From assembly GCA_034408875.1 (NCBI GenBank), contig JAWXCJ010000228.1:1-6473 (forward strand): a stretch of DNA of 6,473 nt, given 5' to 3'. Under the pieces are notes generated by a model, which was not told the origin of the DNA, made no database searches, and saw only the letters and a list, made by a program, of their open reading frames with translations. Below, one piece after another: positions 1 to 6,038 of the stretch (position 1 is the first letter of the stretch; each line of letters begins with the position of its first letter). Position numbers and translations under genes: made by a program. This DNA is from JANNHK01 sp034408875. Lineage in GTDB: Bacteria > Actinomycetota > Acidimicrobiia > IMCC26256 > PALSA-610.

Positions 1-810
1 AGCCGGTACACGAAGGAGCTGTTCGAGCTCTCCACGCAGCCGGTAGCTGCCGAACAGGTGCTGCGTCTCGTTTCGAGCCCGCGCTCCTCGGCATCGGATC
101 TGGCCCGCGTCGTCGAGACCGACCCGGCGCTGGCGGCACGTGTGATGCGACTCGCGAACAGTCCGTACTACGGCGCGGCGCGTCGAGTGGCGAGCACGCA
201 GCACGCGATCGTGATGCTCGGCTTCGACACCGTGCGCGGCTTGGCGGTGAGCGCGGCGTTCAGCCTCCTCGACGGCCGCGGCGAAATGGGGCCCGACGGG
301 TTCTGGCGCCATTCGGTGACGACCGCGGCCGCCGCGTCGACGATCGCGAAGAAGATGGGCGTCTCGCCGGCGGACGCGTTCTCCGTCGGTTTGTTGCACG
401 ACATCGGTGCGGTCCTTCTGCACCGCCGCGACCCGGTCAAGTTCACCGAGGCCATGCAGGCGCCGTCGATGTCGCGAGTCGTGTCCGCCGAAATCGCGGC
501 GTTCGGCGTGACGCATGCCAACGAAGGCGCCGAAGCCCTCGACGCGTGGGGCTTCCCGCGCCCGTTCGTCGAGGCTGTCGCGCTGCACGAGCACGGTGTC
601 GAGTTGGCGGAGTTCGCCGTCGGGCGGATCCTGAAGGTGGCGGAGGCGATTTCGCTCGAACTCGCCCCGATGCCGGGTTACCCGACCGCACCCGATCTCG
701 AGCACCTGCTCGCGTCGGTGCGGTTGCACGACAGCGACTACGACGCGATCACGAGCGACGTCGACGAGCAGCTCGAACGCCTGGCCGATTTCCTCGGGGT
801 CGAGCCGTGA
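1..810 (+). CDS. HDOD-domain signalling protein, 5' end missing
   Basis: The frame is open from the first base, so the gene starts before the window; 269 residues are visible. A GTG at 58 is a possible start, but the 19 codons before it (ending QPVAAEQV) fit the usual HDOD N-terminus, so I extend to the edge. Visible family marks are D41-P42 in a TDPALAARVMRLANS-like stretch, N53-S54-P55, an LGFDTVRG stretch, and GLLHDIGAVLL with H133-D134. HDOD domains (HD-related output domains) are usually non-catalytic signalling modules found with GGDEF, EAL or response-regulator partners. No receiver, GGDEF or EAL domain is visible here; after the roughly 200-residue core there is only a short acidic tail ending FLGVEP. 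The diguanylate cyclase gene follows 79 bp downstream on the same strand, probably in one transcript, so a role in controlling that cyclase is plausible but inferred. Confidence 0.87.
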   Translation, partial: SRYTKELFELSTQPVAAEQVLRLVSSPRSSASDLARVVETDPALAARVMRLANSPYYGAARRVASTQHAIVMLGFDTVRGLAVSAAFSLLDGRGEMGPDGFWRHSVTTAAAASTIAKKMGVSPADAFSVGLLHDIGAVLLHRRDPVKFTEAMQAPSMSRVVSAEIAAFGVTHANEGAEALDAWGFPRPFVEAVALHEHGVELAEFAVGRILKVAEAISLELAPMPGYPTAPDLEHLLASVRLHDSDYDAITSDVDEQLERLADFLGVEP

Positions 811-893
811 TCCAGGCGCAGATCCGGAGGCGCGGTGGTGGGGCGGAGGGTGTGCTGCTCGGCGATGGAGCGCCGGAGGTCGTAGCCGCATGA
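807..893 (+). other. bridging mini-ORF A (28 codons), possible coupling frame
   Basis: An open frame starts at GTG 807, overlapping the HDOD stop as GTGA, and ends at TGA 891-893, overlapping the cyclase start as ATGA. It therefore fills the whole intergenic gap with 4-base overlaps at both ends. The peptide begins MIQAQIRRRGGG and ends GDGAPEVVAA; it has no recognisable domain, signal or membrane segment. Nearly all of it lies in the intergenic repeat described separately. The likely purpose, if translated, is to carry ribosomes from one gene to the next rather than to make a functional peptide. That is inference. In GC-rich DNA a frame this short can be open by chance. Confidence 0.35.
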
Positions 894-895
894 GT
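813..895 (+). repeat. intergenic repeat copy 1, ending on the cyclase start
   Basis: This shares two blocks with the gap before the antiporter gene (6044-6120). The left block is CAGGCGCAGA then CCGGAGGCG (813-822 and 824-832; one extra T here). The right block (862-895) matches 30 of 34 positions and includes GATGGAGCGCCGG, CGTAGCC and the start ATGAGT. The middle differs in length. The repeat ends on the start codon of the following gene in both places. Confidence 0.72.
875..879 (+). promoter_or_regulatory. ribosome binding site of the diguanylate cyclase
   Basis: GGAGG lies 10 bases before ATG 890 and matches the anti-Shine-Dalgarno sequence well. It sits inside repeat copy 1, at the place where copy 2 has GGGGG. 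It supports ATG 890 as the start of the cyclase. Confidence 0.6.
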
Positions 896-2254
896 AGCGA
901 CCGGTCGAGGCGAGCGCTCGAACGGATCGAGATCGCGCACGCCCGGAGCATCGTGCACCTGCAGACCAGCGGCCCCGAGCGCGCCCTGCTGGTCGAGTTG
1001 TTGGAAGCGTCGTGCCTGCTCGAGCTGGCGAAGATCGAGCCGAGCACACTCGACCCCGCTGTGTACCTGCAGCTTTCCCTCGACGTGCTCACCGACTTGT
1101 ACCCGATCGCAGGGTGTGCCGCGTCGATCGTCGAACCGGGAGGACGGGCGATCGACGTCTCGTCGGGCGGCGACGCGAAGTTCGGCAAGGAGCACCCGTT
1201 GGTTGCCGGGGAGGTGACGCTCGGCGTGCTGTTCACGGGCCCGTTGTCGACGGACATCGAGGTCGACGACGGCTTTTTCGGCCGGGCCGCCGCGCTCGTC
1301 GCGCAGGGTCTCGCAACTGCGATCGACAGCGAGCGCCTGCGCCGCGACGCCGCCACCGAGACCGCGTCGCGGATCGCGGCCGAAGTGCATGACGACGTGG
1401 CCCAACGCCTGGAGGACCTCGTGGACGCGCTCGCTTCGTTCCCGGGTGCGGTCGGCGCCGAGTTGCTCGTCGACCACAGTGCGGTCGGTCCGCCGATCTC
1501 GCTCCGCGCCGGCTTCTGGGATGACGACGGTCACCCGCACGCCATCGAGTCGGTCACCGTCGAACTCGCACGGGTCGGGCATCTCGTCGGGCGCTTGCGT
1601 TCGGTCGACGCGGGCGCGGTCGAGGCCGACGACCTCCGTGTCGTGCTCGAGCGATTGTCGGGTTCCCTCGACCGGCTCGCCGATACGCAACGTCTGCGCG
1701 AGGAGGCCGAGACCGAGCCGCTCACCGGGCTCGGGAACCGGCGCCGCCTCGAACGGGCGCTCACGACCGCGACTGCCCGCGCCCAGTGGTACGGCGAACA
1801 GGTCGCGGTGCTGCTGATCGACATCGACCGGCTGAAAGCGGTCAACGACGGGTTGGGCCACGATGCCGGTGACGCAGTGATCGTTGCGTGCGCCGACGCG
1901 CTACGCGAACGCGTACGCACCTACGACGAGTGCGCACGGTTCGGGGGCGATGAGTTCGTCGTCGTGGCGCCTGTGCCCGACGTGCTCGACGCGCTGCGCC
2001 TCGCCGACGGCATTCGTCTTGCGATACGGCATGCGTGTCGCGCCGTCCTTCCCGAGGAATGGGAGATCAGCGCGACGGTGGGCATCGCCTTGTATCCGGA
2101 CTCGGGTCGCGATCCCGAGGCGCTCATGCGCGCCGCCGACGTGGCGCTCTATCGCGCCAAGCAGGAGGGTCGCGACGGTGTCGTGGTCGCCGACGCGAAC
2201 GACGAGCCGCCGCACCCGCCCCGGCGCCGTTTCCTCAAACGGTCGGGGGCGTGA
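890..2254 (+). CDS. diguanylate cyclase, GAF-like sensor region plus GGDEF domain
   Basis: This 454-residue protein should make cyclic di-GMP from two GTP. The GGDEF domain spans roughly residues 270-435. It has EPLTGLGNRR (276-285), the metal and GTP segment D311-I-D313 to N319-D320 with GH..GD (323-328), and an intact GGDEF at 352-356. R343-T-Y-D346 is an intact RxxD inhibitory site at the standard distance, so product inhibition is expected. Residues about 50-150 look like a divergent GAF domain, and 185-265 may be a second one; both calls rest on pattern only and no ligand is evident. No membrane segment or signal peptide is seen, so it is probably cytoplasmic. The start is ATG 890, preceded by GGAGG. 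The last six codons overlap the end of orn on the other strand. It probably shares a transcript with the HDOD gene. Confidence 0.93.
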   Translation: MSSDRSRRALERIEIAHARSIVHLQTSGPERALLVELLEASCLLELAKIEPSTLDPAVYLQLSLDVLTDLYPIAGCAASIVEPGGRAIDVSSGGDAKFGKEHPLVAGEVTLGVLFTGPLSTDIEVDDGFFGRAAALVAQGLATAIDSERLRRDAATETASRIAAEVHDDVAQRLEDLVDALASFPGAVGAELLVDHSAVGPPISLRAGFWDDDGHPHAIESVTVELARVGHLVGRLRSVDAGAVEADDLRVVLERLSGSLDRLADTQRLREEAETEPLTGLGNRRRLERALTTATARAQWYGEQVAVLLIDIDRLKAVNDGLGHDAGDAVIVACADALRERVRTYDECARFGGDEFVVVAPVPDVLDALRLADGIRLAIRHACRAVLPEEWEISATVGIALYPDSGRDPEALMRAADVALYRAKQEGRDGVVVADANDEPPHPPRRRFLKRSGA

Positions 2255-2801
2255 ACAGGTTCTCGCGGTAGAACCGCAGCTCCGCGACCGATTCGAGGAT
2301 GTCGCCGAGCGCCCGGTGCTGCTCGTTCTTCGAGGGCCGCTTGCGGTAGGTCTCGGGGTACCACCGCCGGCACAGCTCCTTGAGCGACGACACGTCGATG
2401 CTGCGGTAGTGCAGGTAGTTGTCGAGGTCGGGCATGTAGCGGGCGAGGAAGCGGCGGTCCATCCCGATGCTGTTGCCGCACAGCGGTGTCGTGCCCGCCT
2501 TGTTCACATGCGCACGCACGTAGTCGAGCACTGCCGCTTGTGCGGTCGGAAGGTCGGTGGTCGACGCCGCGATCTCGGGAAGGAGCCCAGACTTCGTGTG
2601 CATCGTCCGGACGAAGTCGTCCATGACGGCCAGGGCGGTGTCGGGCTGGTGGACGACGAGGTCGATCCCGGGGTCGATGGGCTCCAAGGCGGCGTCGGTG
2701 ATCACACATGCGATCTCGACAATGACGTCGCGTTCGACGTCGAGACCTGTCATCTCCAGGTCAATCCACACGAGTAGGTCGTCGGGGCCGCCTTCGGGCA
2801 T
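2235..2801 (-). CDS. orn: oligoribonuclease (DEDDh 3'-5' exoribonuclease)
   Basis: This 188-residue protein matches Orn along its whole length (E. coli Orn is about 181). It degrades the shortest RNAs to mononucleotides, including pGpG from cyclic di-GMP breakdown. All five DEDDh residues are visible: D14 and E16 in WIDLEMTGL, D115 in GNSIGMDRRF, and H162 and D167 in QHRALGDILESVAEL. The frame stays open far upstream on this strand, but that part is only antisense to the neighbouring synthetase gene; the ATG at 2801 (MPEGGPDDLL) gives the family's usual length. No Shine-Dalgarno sequence precedes it, so the mRNA may be leaderless. It is divergent from the synthetase (27 bp gap) and overlaps the cyclase tail to tail by 20 bp. 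Confidence 0.96.
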   Translation of the reverse strand: MPEGGPDDLLVWIDLEMTGLDVERDVIVEIACVITDAALEPIDPGIDLVVHQPDTALAVMDDFVRTMHTKSGLLPEIAASTTDLPTAQAAVLDYVRAHVNKAGTTPLCGNSIGMDRRFLARYMPDLDNYLHYRSIDVSSLKELCRRWYPETYRKRPSKNEQHRALGDILESVAELRFYRENLFTPPTV

Positions 2802-2828
2802 GGCGCGCACGCTACCGTTCGCGCCCGA
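2802..2828. promoter_or_regulatory. 27-bp divergent start region of orn and the acyl-CoA synthetase
   Basis: Both start codons face away from this 27-bp gap. On the minus strand a TAGCGT hexamer (2809-2814) fits a TAnnnT -10 box and would place the start of transcription at or next to the orn ATG, as for a leaderless mRNA. On the plus strand TACCGT (2813-2818) fits a -10 box 10 bases before ATG 2829. The two boxes share the TA at 2813-2814. I see no convincing -35 hexamer for either, and any such element would lie in the opposite gene. No Shine-Dalgarno sequence precedes either start. Confidence 0.4.
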
Positions 2829-4772
2829 ATGGTCGCGCCTTCCATCGTCTGGCTGCCTTCCGACGCGCTGTTGCAGGAGAGCAACGTCGCGCGTTTCATG
2901 GCCGCGGAGGGCATCACCGATTTCGCGGATCTGGTCGACCGGTCGATCGACGAGCCCGAATGGTTCTGGGACGCGGTGGTCGGGTTCCTCGGGATCGAGT
3001 TCGAGACTCCGTACGAGCACGTGCTCGACGTCTCCGACGGGATCCCGTGGGCGAAATGGTTCACCGGCGGGACCCTCAACCTCGCGGCGACATGCCTCGA
3101 CCGCCATGCCGCGAACCCGCCCTCGGCCGAGCCCGCGGTCGTCTGGGAGGGTGAAGAGGGCACGGTCCGCGAGCTGAGCTGGTCGGAACTGCGCGAGCTC
3201 ACCGACCAGATCGCATCGGGTCTCGCGGCACGCGGTGTCGGCCCCGGCGACGCCGTCGGCGTGTTCCTCCCGATGATCCCCGAAACGGTCGCGACCCTGT
3301 TCGCCGTCGCGAAGCTCGGAGCGATCTTCCTGCCGATCTTCTCGGGGTACGGCACCGACGCCGTCGCGGTGCGCCTCGAAGACGCGGGCGCGGTCGCGCT
3401 CGTGACCGCCGACGGGTTCACCCGCCGCGGCAAAGCCATCCCGATGAAGGAAACCGCCGACGGCGCGGTCGCGCAGGTTCCGTCGGTCACGACGGTTGTC
3501 GTCGTACCGCGCCTCGGCCGTGGCGACGTGCCGATGACGGCCGGGCGCGACATCACCCTCGCCGAACTCTGCGCCGGCCGCGCCGACCGCTTCGACGCAG
3601 TTCCGGTCGACAGCGAACAGCCGTTGTTCGTCGCGTACACGAGCGGGACGACCGGTCGGCCCAAGGGGTCGGTGCACGTGCAGGCCGGGTTCCTCGTGAA
3701 GATCGCGCAAGAAGTCGCGTTCCAGATGGACATCCGCCCGGGGGAGCGGCTGTTCTGGCTCACCGACATCGGCTGGATCATGGGGCCGTGGGAGATCGTC
3801 GGTGTCCTCGCCAACGGCGGCACGCTCGTGCTCTACGACGGCGCGCCCGACCACCCCGGACCCGACCGGCTCTGGGCGCTCGTCGAGCAGCAACGCGTCG
3901 CCATTCTCGGCGCGAGCCCGACGCTCATCCGGTCGTTGATGGCCCACGGCGACGCACCGGTGCGTGCGCACGACCTGTCGTCGCTGCGCATCCTCGGTTC
4001 GACCGGCGAGCCGTGGAACGAAGGGCCGTGGCGTTGGTACTTCGACGTCGTCGGTGGCGGCCGGTGCCCCGTGATCAACATCTCGGGCGGCACCGAAGTC
4101 GGCGCGTGTTTCCTCTCGCCCCACGTCGTGCAGCCGCTGTCGCCGTGTTCGCTGGGTGGGCCCGCGCTCGGTATGGCAATCGACGTGTTCGACGACGACG
4201 GGAAATCAGTGCGCGCAACGGTTGGCGAACTCGTGTGCACGAAGCCGTGGCCGGGGATGACCCGGGGTCTGTGGAAGGACCCGGAGCGCTATATCGAGAC
4301 GTACTGGTCGCGCTGGCCCGACGTGTGGTGGCACGGCGACTTCGCGAGCGTGTCCGAAGACGGCCAGTGGTTCCTGCACGGTCGTTCCGACGACACGATC
4401 AAGCTCGCGGGCAAGCGCCTGGGCCCGGCCGAAGTCGAAACCGTGCTCGTCGCGCACCCGGCCGTCGTCGAAGCGGCCGCGATCGGTGTGCCCGACGACG
4501 TCAAGGGTGAAGCGTTGTGGGCGTACGTCGTGCTCGCGCCCGGTGTCGACGCGACCGACGCGTTGCGGGCGGAGTTGTCGGCGTTGGTCGCCACGGACCT
4601 GGGTTCGGCGTTTCGGCCCGCGGCCGTGCGGTTCACGACGGCGTTGCCGAAGACACGCAGCGCCAAGATCCTGCGGCGGGCGATCCGGGCCGTCGCGACG
4701 GGCGCTGCCCACGGTGACCTGTCGGGTCTCGAAGACCCGGCCACGCTCGACGCGATCGCGAGTGCAGTATGA
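2829..4772 (+). CDS. AMP-forming acyl-CoA synthetase, acetyl-CoA synthetase type
   Basis: This 647-residue enzyme should activate a carboxylic acid with ATP and CoA through an acyl-AMP. An ACAS_N-like segment (about 20-95, with WAKWFTGGTLNLAATCLDRH) precedes the AMP-binding domain (about 110-515) and its C-terminal domain (to about 620). Motifs are YTSGTTGRPKG (270-280), WLTDIGWIMGPWEIVG, SGGTEVG (419-425), WWHGD (D504), hinge GRSDD (518-522) and PKTRSAKILRR with catalytic K613. The R519-K613 spacing equals that of Salmonella Acs. The YWQTETG of true acetyl-CoA synthetases is replaced by SGGTEVG, so the Trp that closes the acetate pocket is Gly420. A longer acyl substrate is therefore likely; acetoacetyl-CoA synthetases also have SGGT here. 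The substrate remains open. The stop forms ATGA with the mini-ORF leading to the GNAT gene. Confidence 0.92.
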   Translation: MVAPSIVWLPSDALLQESNVARFMAAEGITDFADLVDRSIDEPEWFWDAVVGFLGIEFETPYEHVLDVSDGIPWAKWFTGGTLNLAATCLDRHAANPPSAEPAVVWEGEEGTVRELSWSELRELTDQIASGLAARGVGPGDAVGVFLPMIPETVATLFAVAKLGAIFLPIFSGYGTDAVAVRLEDAGAVALVTADGFTRRGKAIPMKETADGAVAQVPSVTTVVVVPRLGRGDVPMTAGRDITLAELCAGRADRFDAVPVDSEQPLFVAYTSGTTGRPKGSVHVQAGFLVKIAQEVAFQMDIRPGERLFWLTDIGWIMGPWEIVGVLANGGTLVLYDGAPDHPGPDRLWALVEQQRVAILGASPTLIRSLMAHGDAPVRAHDLSSLRILGSTGEPWNEGPWRWYFDVVGGGRCPVINISGGTEVGACFLSPHVVQPLSPCSLGGPALGMAIDVFDDDGKSVRATVGELVCTKPWPGMTRGLWKDPERYIETYWSRWPDVWWHGDFASVSEDGQWFLHGRSDDTIKLAGKRLGPAEVETVLVAHPAVVEAAAIGVPDDVKGEALWAYVVLAPGVDATDALRAELSALVATDLGSAFRPAAVRFTTALPKTRSAKILRRAIRAVATGAAHGDLSGLEDPATLDAIASAV

Positions 4773-4900
4773 GCGAACGTCGTGAGGCGCCCGTGATCCA
4801 CGACCTATGCCGCGCCTACATAACCGAAGCCGCACGATCGCCGAACAGTGAGCGGGGCCCGAGCGGCCCGGCGCGTAGCGCCAAGAGCGGGCAAGCATGA
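4769..4900 (+). other. bridging mini-ORF B (43 codons), possible small CDS
   Basis: The frame starts at ATG 4769, overlapping the synthetase stop as ATGA, and stops at TGA 4898-4900, overlapping the GNAT start as ATGA. It fills the gap exactly. The peptide starts MSERREAPVIHDLCRAYITE and ends ARSAKSGQA, with a polar Gly/Ser/Pro-rich second half encoded by the hairpin region. I recognise no family. The first half looks more protein-like than mini-ORFs A and C and could be a real small gene or a worn remnant. No good Shine-Dalgarno site precedes it, so expression would depend on coupling to the synthetase. Confidence 0.38.
4855..4882 (+). repeat. tandem GC hairpins; divergent relative of the intergenic repeat
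   Basis: Two perfect 5-bp stems lie back to back: GGGCC/GGCCC with loop CGAGC (4855-4869) and GGCGC/GCGCC with loop GTA (4870-4882). The second resembles the GGGGC-GTA-GCCCC hairpin before the antiporter gene, and the stretch from 4861 (GAGCGGCCCGG, then GCGTAGC) recalls the right block of the repeat. Here 14 more bases follow before ATG 4897. There is no T-run, so a terminator is unlikely. Confidence 0.5.
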
Positions 4901-5511
4901 GCGCGACCGAACTCGTCGGCGCGCGCGCGTTCCTGCGTCCGCTGCGCGCCGAAGACTGGGAGGCGTGGCGCGAGGTCCGCATCCGCTGTCGCGACTGGCT
5001 CGAACGGTGGGAGCCGAAGCCCGATCTCGGCAGCGCCGACCCCGTTGCCGACCGCGAGGCGTTCCGCGCGCGCTGCGGCGCGTGGGAGCGGCAACGGCAC
5101 TTCGACGCGGCCTACGGCTACGGACTGTTCCTCGTCGACGGTCGGTTCGCCGGTGAGGTGAGTCTCGGCAGTGTGCAGCGCGGCCCGTTCCAGATGGGCT
5201 ACATCGGCTACTGGATCGACGAGGCGTTGGCGGGACGCGGGTACGTGCCCGAAGGGGTGGTGCTGCTCATGCGCCACGCGTTCGACGCGCTGAACCTGCA
5301 CCGGCTCGAAGCCGCGATCGTGCCCCGCAACGACGCGAGCCGCCGCGTGGCCGAGAAACTGGGCATGCGCGAGGAAGGCACCGCGCAACGCTTCCTGCAG
5401 ATCCAGGACGTCTACGAGGACCACGTTCGTTACGCGATCACCATCGAAGAGTGGGAAAAGCGCGGTCACGAGCTGGTAGCCAGGTTCTTGGCGCCGCAGG
5501 AACTTGCCTGA
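4897..5511 (+). CDS. GNAT N-acetyltransferase, RimJ/RimL-like
   Basis: This 204-residue protein is a single GNAT domain that transfers an acetyl group from acetyl-CoA to an amine. Residues near 38 (ERWEPKPDL) and MGYIGYWIDEALAGRGYVPEG resemble RimJ, the N-terminal acetyltransferase of ribosomal protein S5. AGRGYV (112-117) is the acetyl-CoA pyrophosphate loop in a Q/R-x-x-G-x-G/A-like setting. N145-D-A-S148 followed by RRVAEKLGMREEG is the typical C-terminal GNAT block. The length matches RimJ (about 194). The true substrate is not readable from sequence. Its place right behind an Acs-type synthetase also allows a lysine acetyltransferase acting on that enzyme, as AcuA does in Bacillus. ATG 4897 overlaps the mini-ORF stop; only a weak AGCGG lies upstream, so coupling may matter. 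Confidence 0.88.
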   Translation: MSATELVGARAFLRPLRAEDWEAWREVRIRCRDWLERWEPKPDLGSADPVADREAFRARCGAWERQRHFDAAYGYGLFLVDGRFAGEVSLGSVQRGPFQMGYIGYWIDEALAGRGYVPEGVVLLMRHAFDALNLHRLEAAIVPRNDASRRVAEKLGMREEGTAQRFLQIQDVYEDHVRYAITIEEWEKRGHELVARFLAPQELA

Positions 5512-5515
5512 CCGC

Positions 5516-5521
5516 AGGAGG
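5516..5521 (+). promoter_or_regulatory. strong ribosome binding site of the khtT-like gene
   Basis: AGGAGG lies 5 bases before GTG 5527, in a 15-bp gap after the GNAT stop. It fixes the GTG start and is the only junction on this strand with a consensus site and no bridging frame. Confidence 0.8.
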
Positions 5522-5526
5522 TCGAC

Positions 5527-6012
5527 GTGTCCGAGGTTCGTGAAACGGATTTGCCCGGCGTTGGTACACGGTTCGACTTCCGCACCGAAAAGGGGGACCC
5601 GGTCGCGGTGCTCGTACACCGCACGGGCCGACGCGAGATCTTCGTGTACGACGCCGCCGATCCCGACAAGTGCCACACCGCGCTCGCGTTGACGGCCGCC
5701 GACACGCTCACGTTGGTCGAACTGCTCGGCGCGTCGCGCGTGACGGAACATCTCGCGGCGATGCAACAGCAGATTGCGGATCTCTCGATCGACTGGCTCG
5801 ACGTGGCGGCCGCGTCGCAGTGGGTGGGCCGCACGCTCGAGGAGGCCGCGATTCACACGCGCACGGGCGTGTCGATCGTCGCGATACTGCGCGGCGGCGA
5901 GACGATCTCCTCGCCCGCGGCGGAGACACAGCTCCTCGCCGGTGACCGGTTGGTGGCGGTAGGAAAACCGGAGGGTGTCGCGCAGCTCGACCGCGAGTTC
6001 GCGGGGGAGTGA
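5527..6012 (+). CDS. khtT: KhtT-like regulatory subunit of a CPA2 K+/H+ antiporter
   Basis: This 161-residue soluble protein has two parts. Residues 1-75 match the KhtT N-terminal domain (VRETDLPGVGTRFDF near the start, then TGRREIFVYDAADPD). Residues 88-158 form an RCK_C (TrkA-C) domain, with WLDVAAASQWVGRTLEEA, TGVSIVAILRGGE, and LLAGDRLVAVGKPE. In Bacillus subtilis KhtT (about 165 residues) holds the antiporter KhtU in check, and its RCK_C domain binds c-di-AMP. The next gene here encodes the matching antiporter, so the pair should export K+ or other monovalent cations in exchange for protons under regulation. Binding of c-di-AMP by this protein is inferred from the family. The GTG start is set by AGGAGG at 5516-5521. 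The stop forms GTGA with mini-ORF C1. Confidence 0.88.
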   Translation: MSEVRETDLPGVGTRFDFRTEKGDPVAVLVHRTGRREIFVYDAADPDKCHTALALTAADTLTLVELLGASRVTEHLAAMQQQIADLSIDWLDVAAASQWVGRTLEEAAIHTRTGVSIVAILRGGETISSPAAETQLLAGDRLVAVGKPEGVAQLDREFAGE

Positions 6013-6038
6013 CGGTCCCGGCGGCCCGAGCCGTATGA
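6009..6038 (+). other. bridging mini-ORF C1 (9 codons)
   Basis: GTG 6009 overlaps the khtT stop as GTGA. The nine-residue frame (MTVPAARAV) ends at TGA 6036-6038, which overlaps ATG 6035 of the next mini-ORF as ATGA. The last 20 bases plus ATGAG (6020-6039) resemble positions 875-894 before the cyclase at 15 of 20 positions, so this may be another worn copy of the start-proximal part of the repeat. Too short to judge as a gene. Confidence 0.25.

Noticed and set aside
58..60. GTG start for the HDOD protein
   Set aside because: The frame is open upstream to the edge, the preceding residues fit the family N-terminus, and no good ribosome binding site is placed for it.
546..893. 115-codon plus-strand frame within the HDOD gene
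   Set aside because: Most of it is an out-of-frame shadow of the HDOD gene. Only its last 28 codons fall in the gap, and those are reported as mini-ORF A.
749..1861. 370-codon minus-strand open frame over the cyclase gene
   Set aside because: It is a mirror frame of the GC-rich cyclase gene, Arg and Asp rich, with no recognisable motif.
1884..2777. 297-codon plus-strand open frame spanning the cyclase end and orn
   Set aside because: It is out of frame with the GGDEF domain and antisense to an intact orn; its sequence shows no domain.
2802..4124. Long minus-strand open frame running upstream of orn, antisense to the acyl-CoA synthetase, making a 629-residue reading with orn
   Set aside because: The upstream part is Arg, Asp and Pro rich with no family match, and it covers a synthetase whose motifs are complete. 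Only the part from 2801 down matches Orn, at normal family length.
4855..4882. Intrinsic terminator after the synthetase gene
   Set aside because: The stems are only 5 bp, no T-run follows, and the next gene starts 14 bases later on the same strand.
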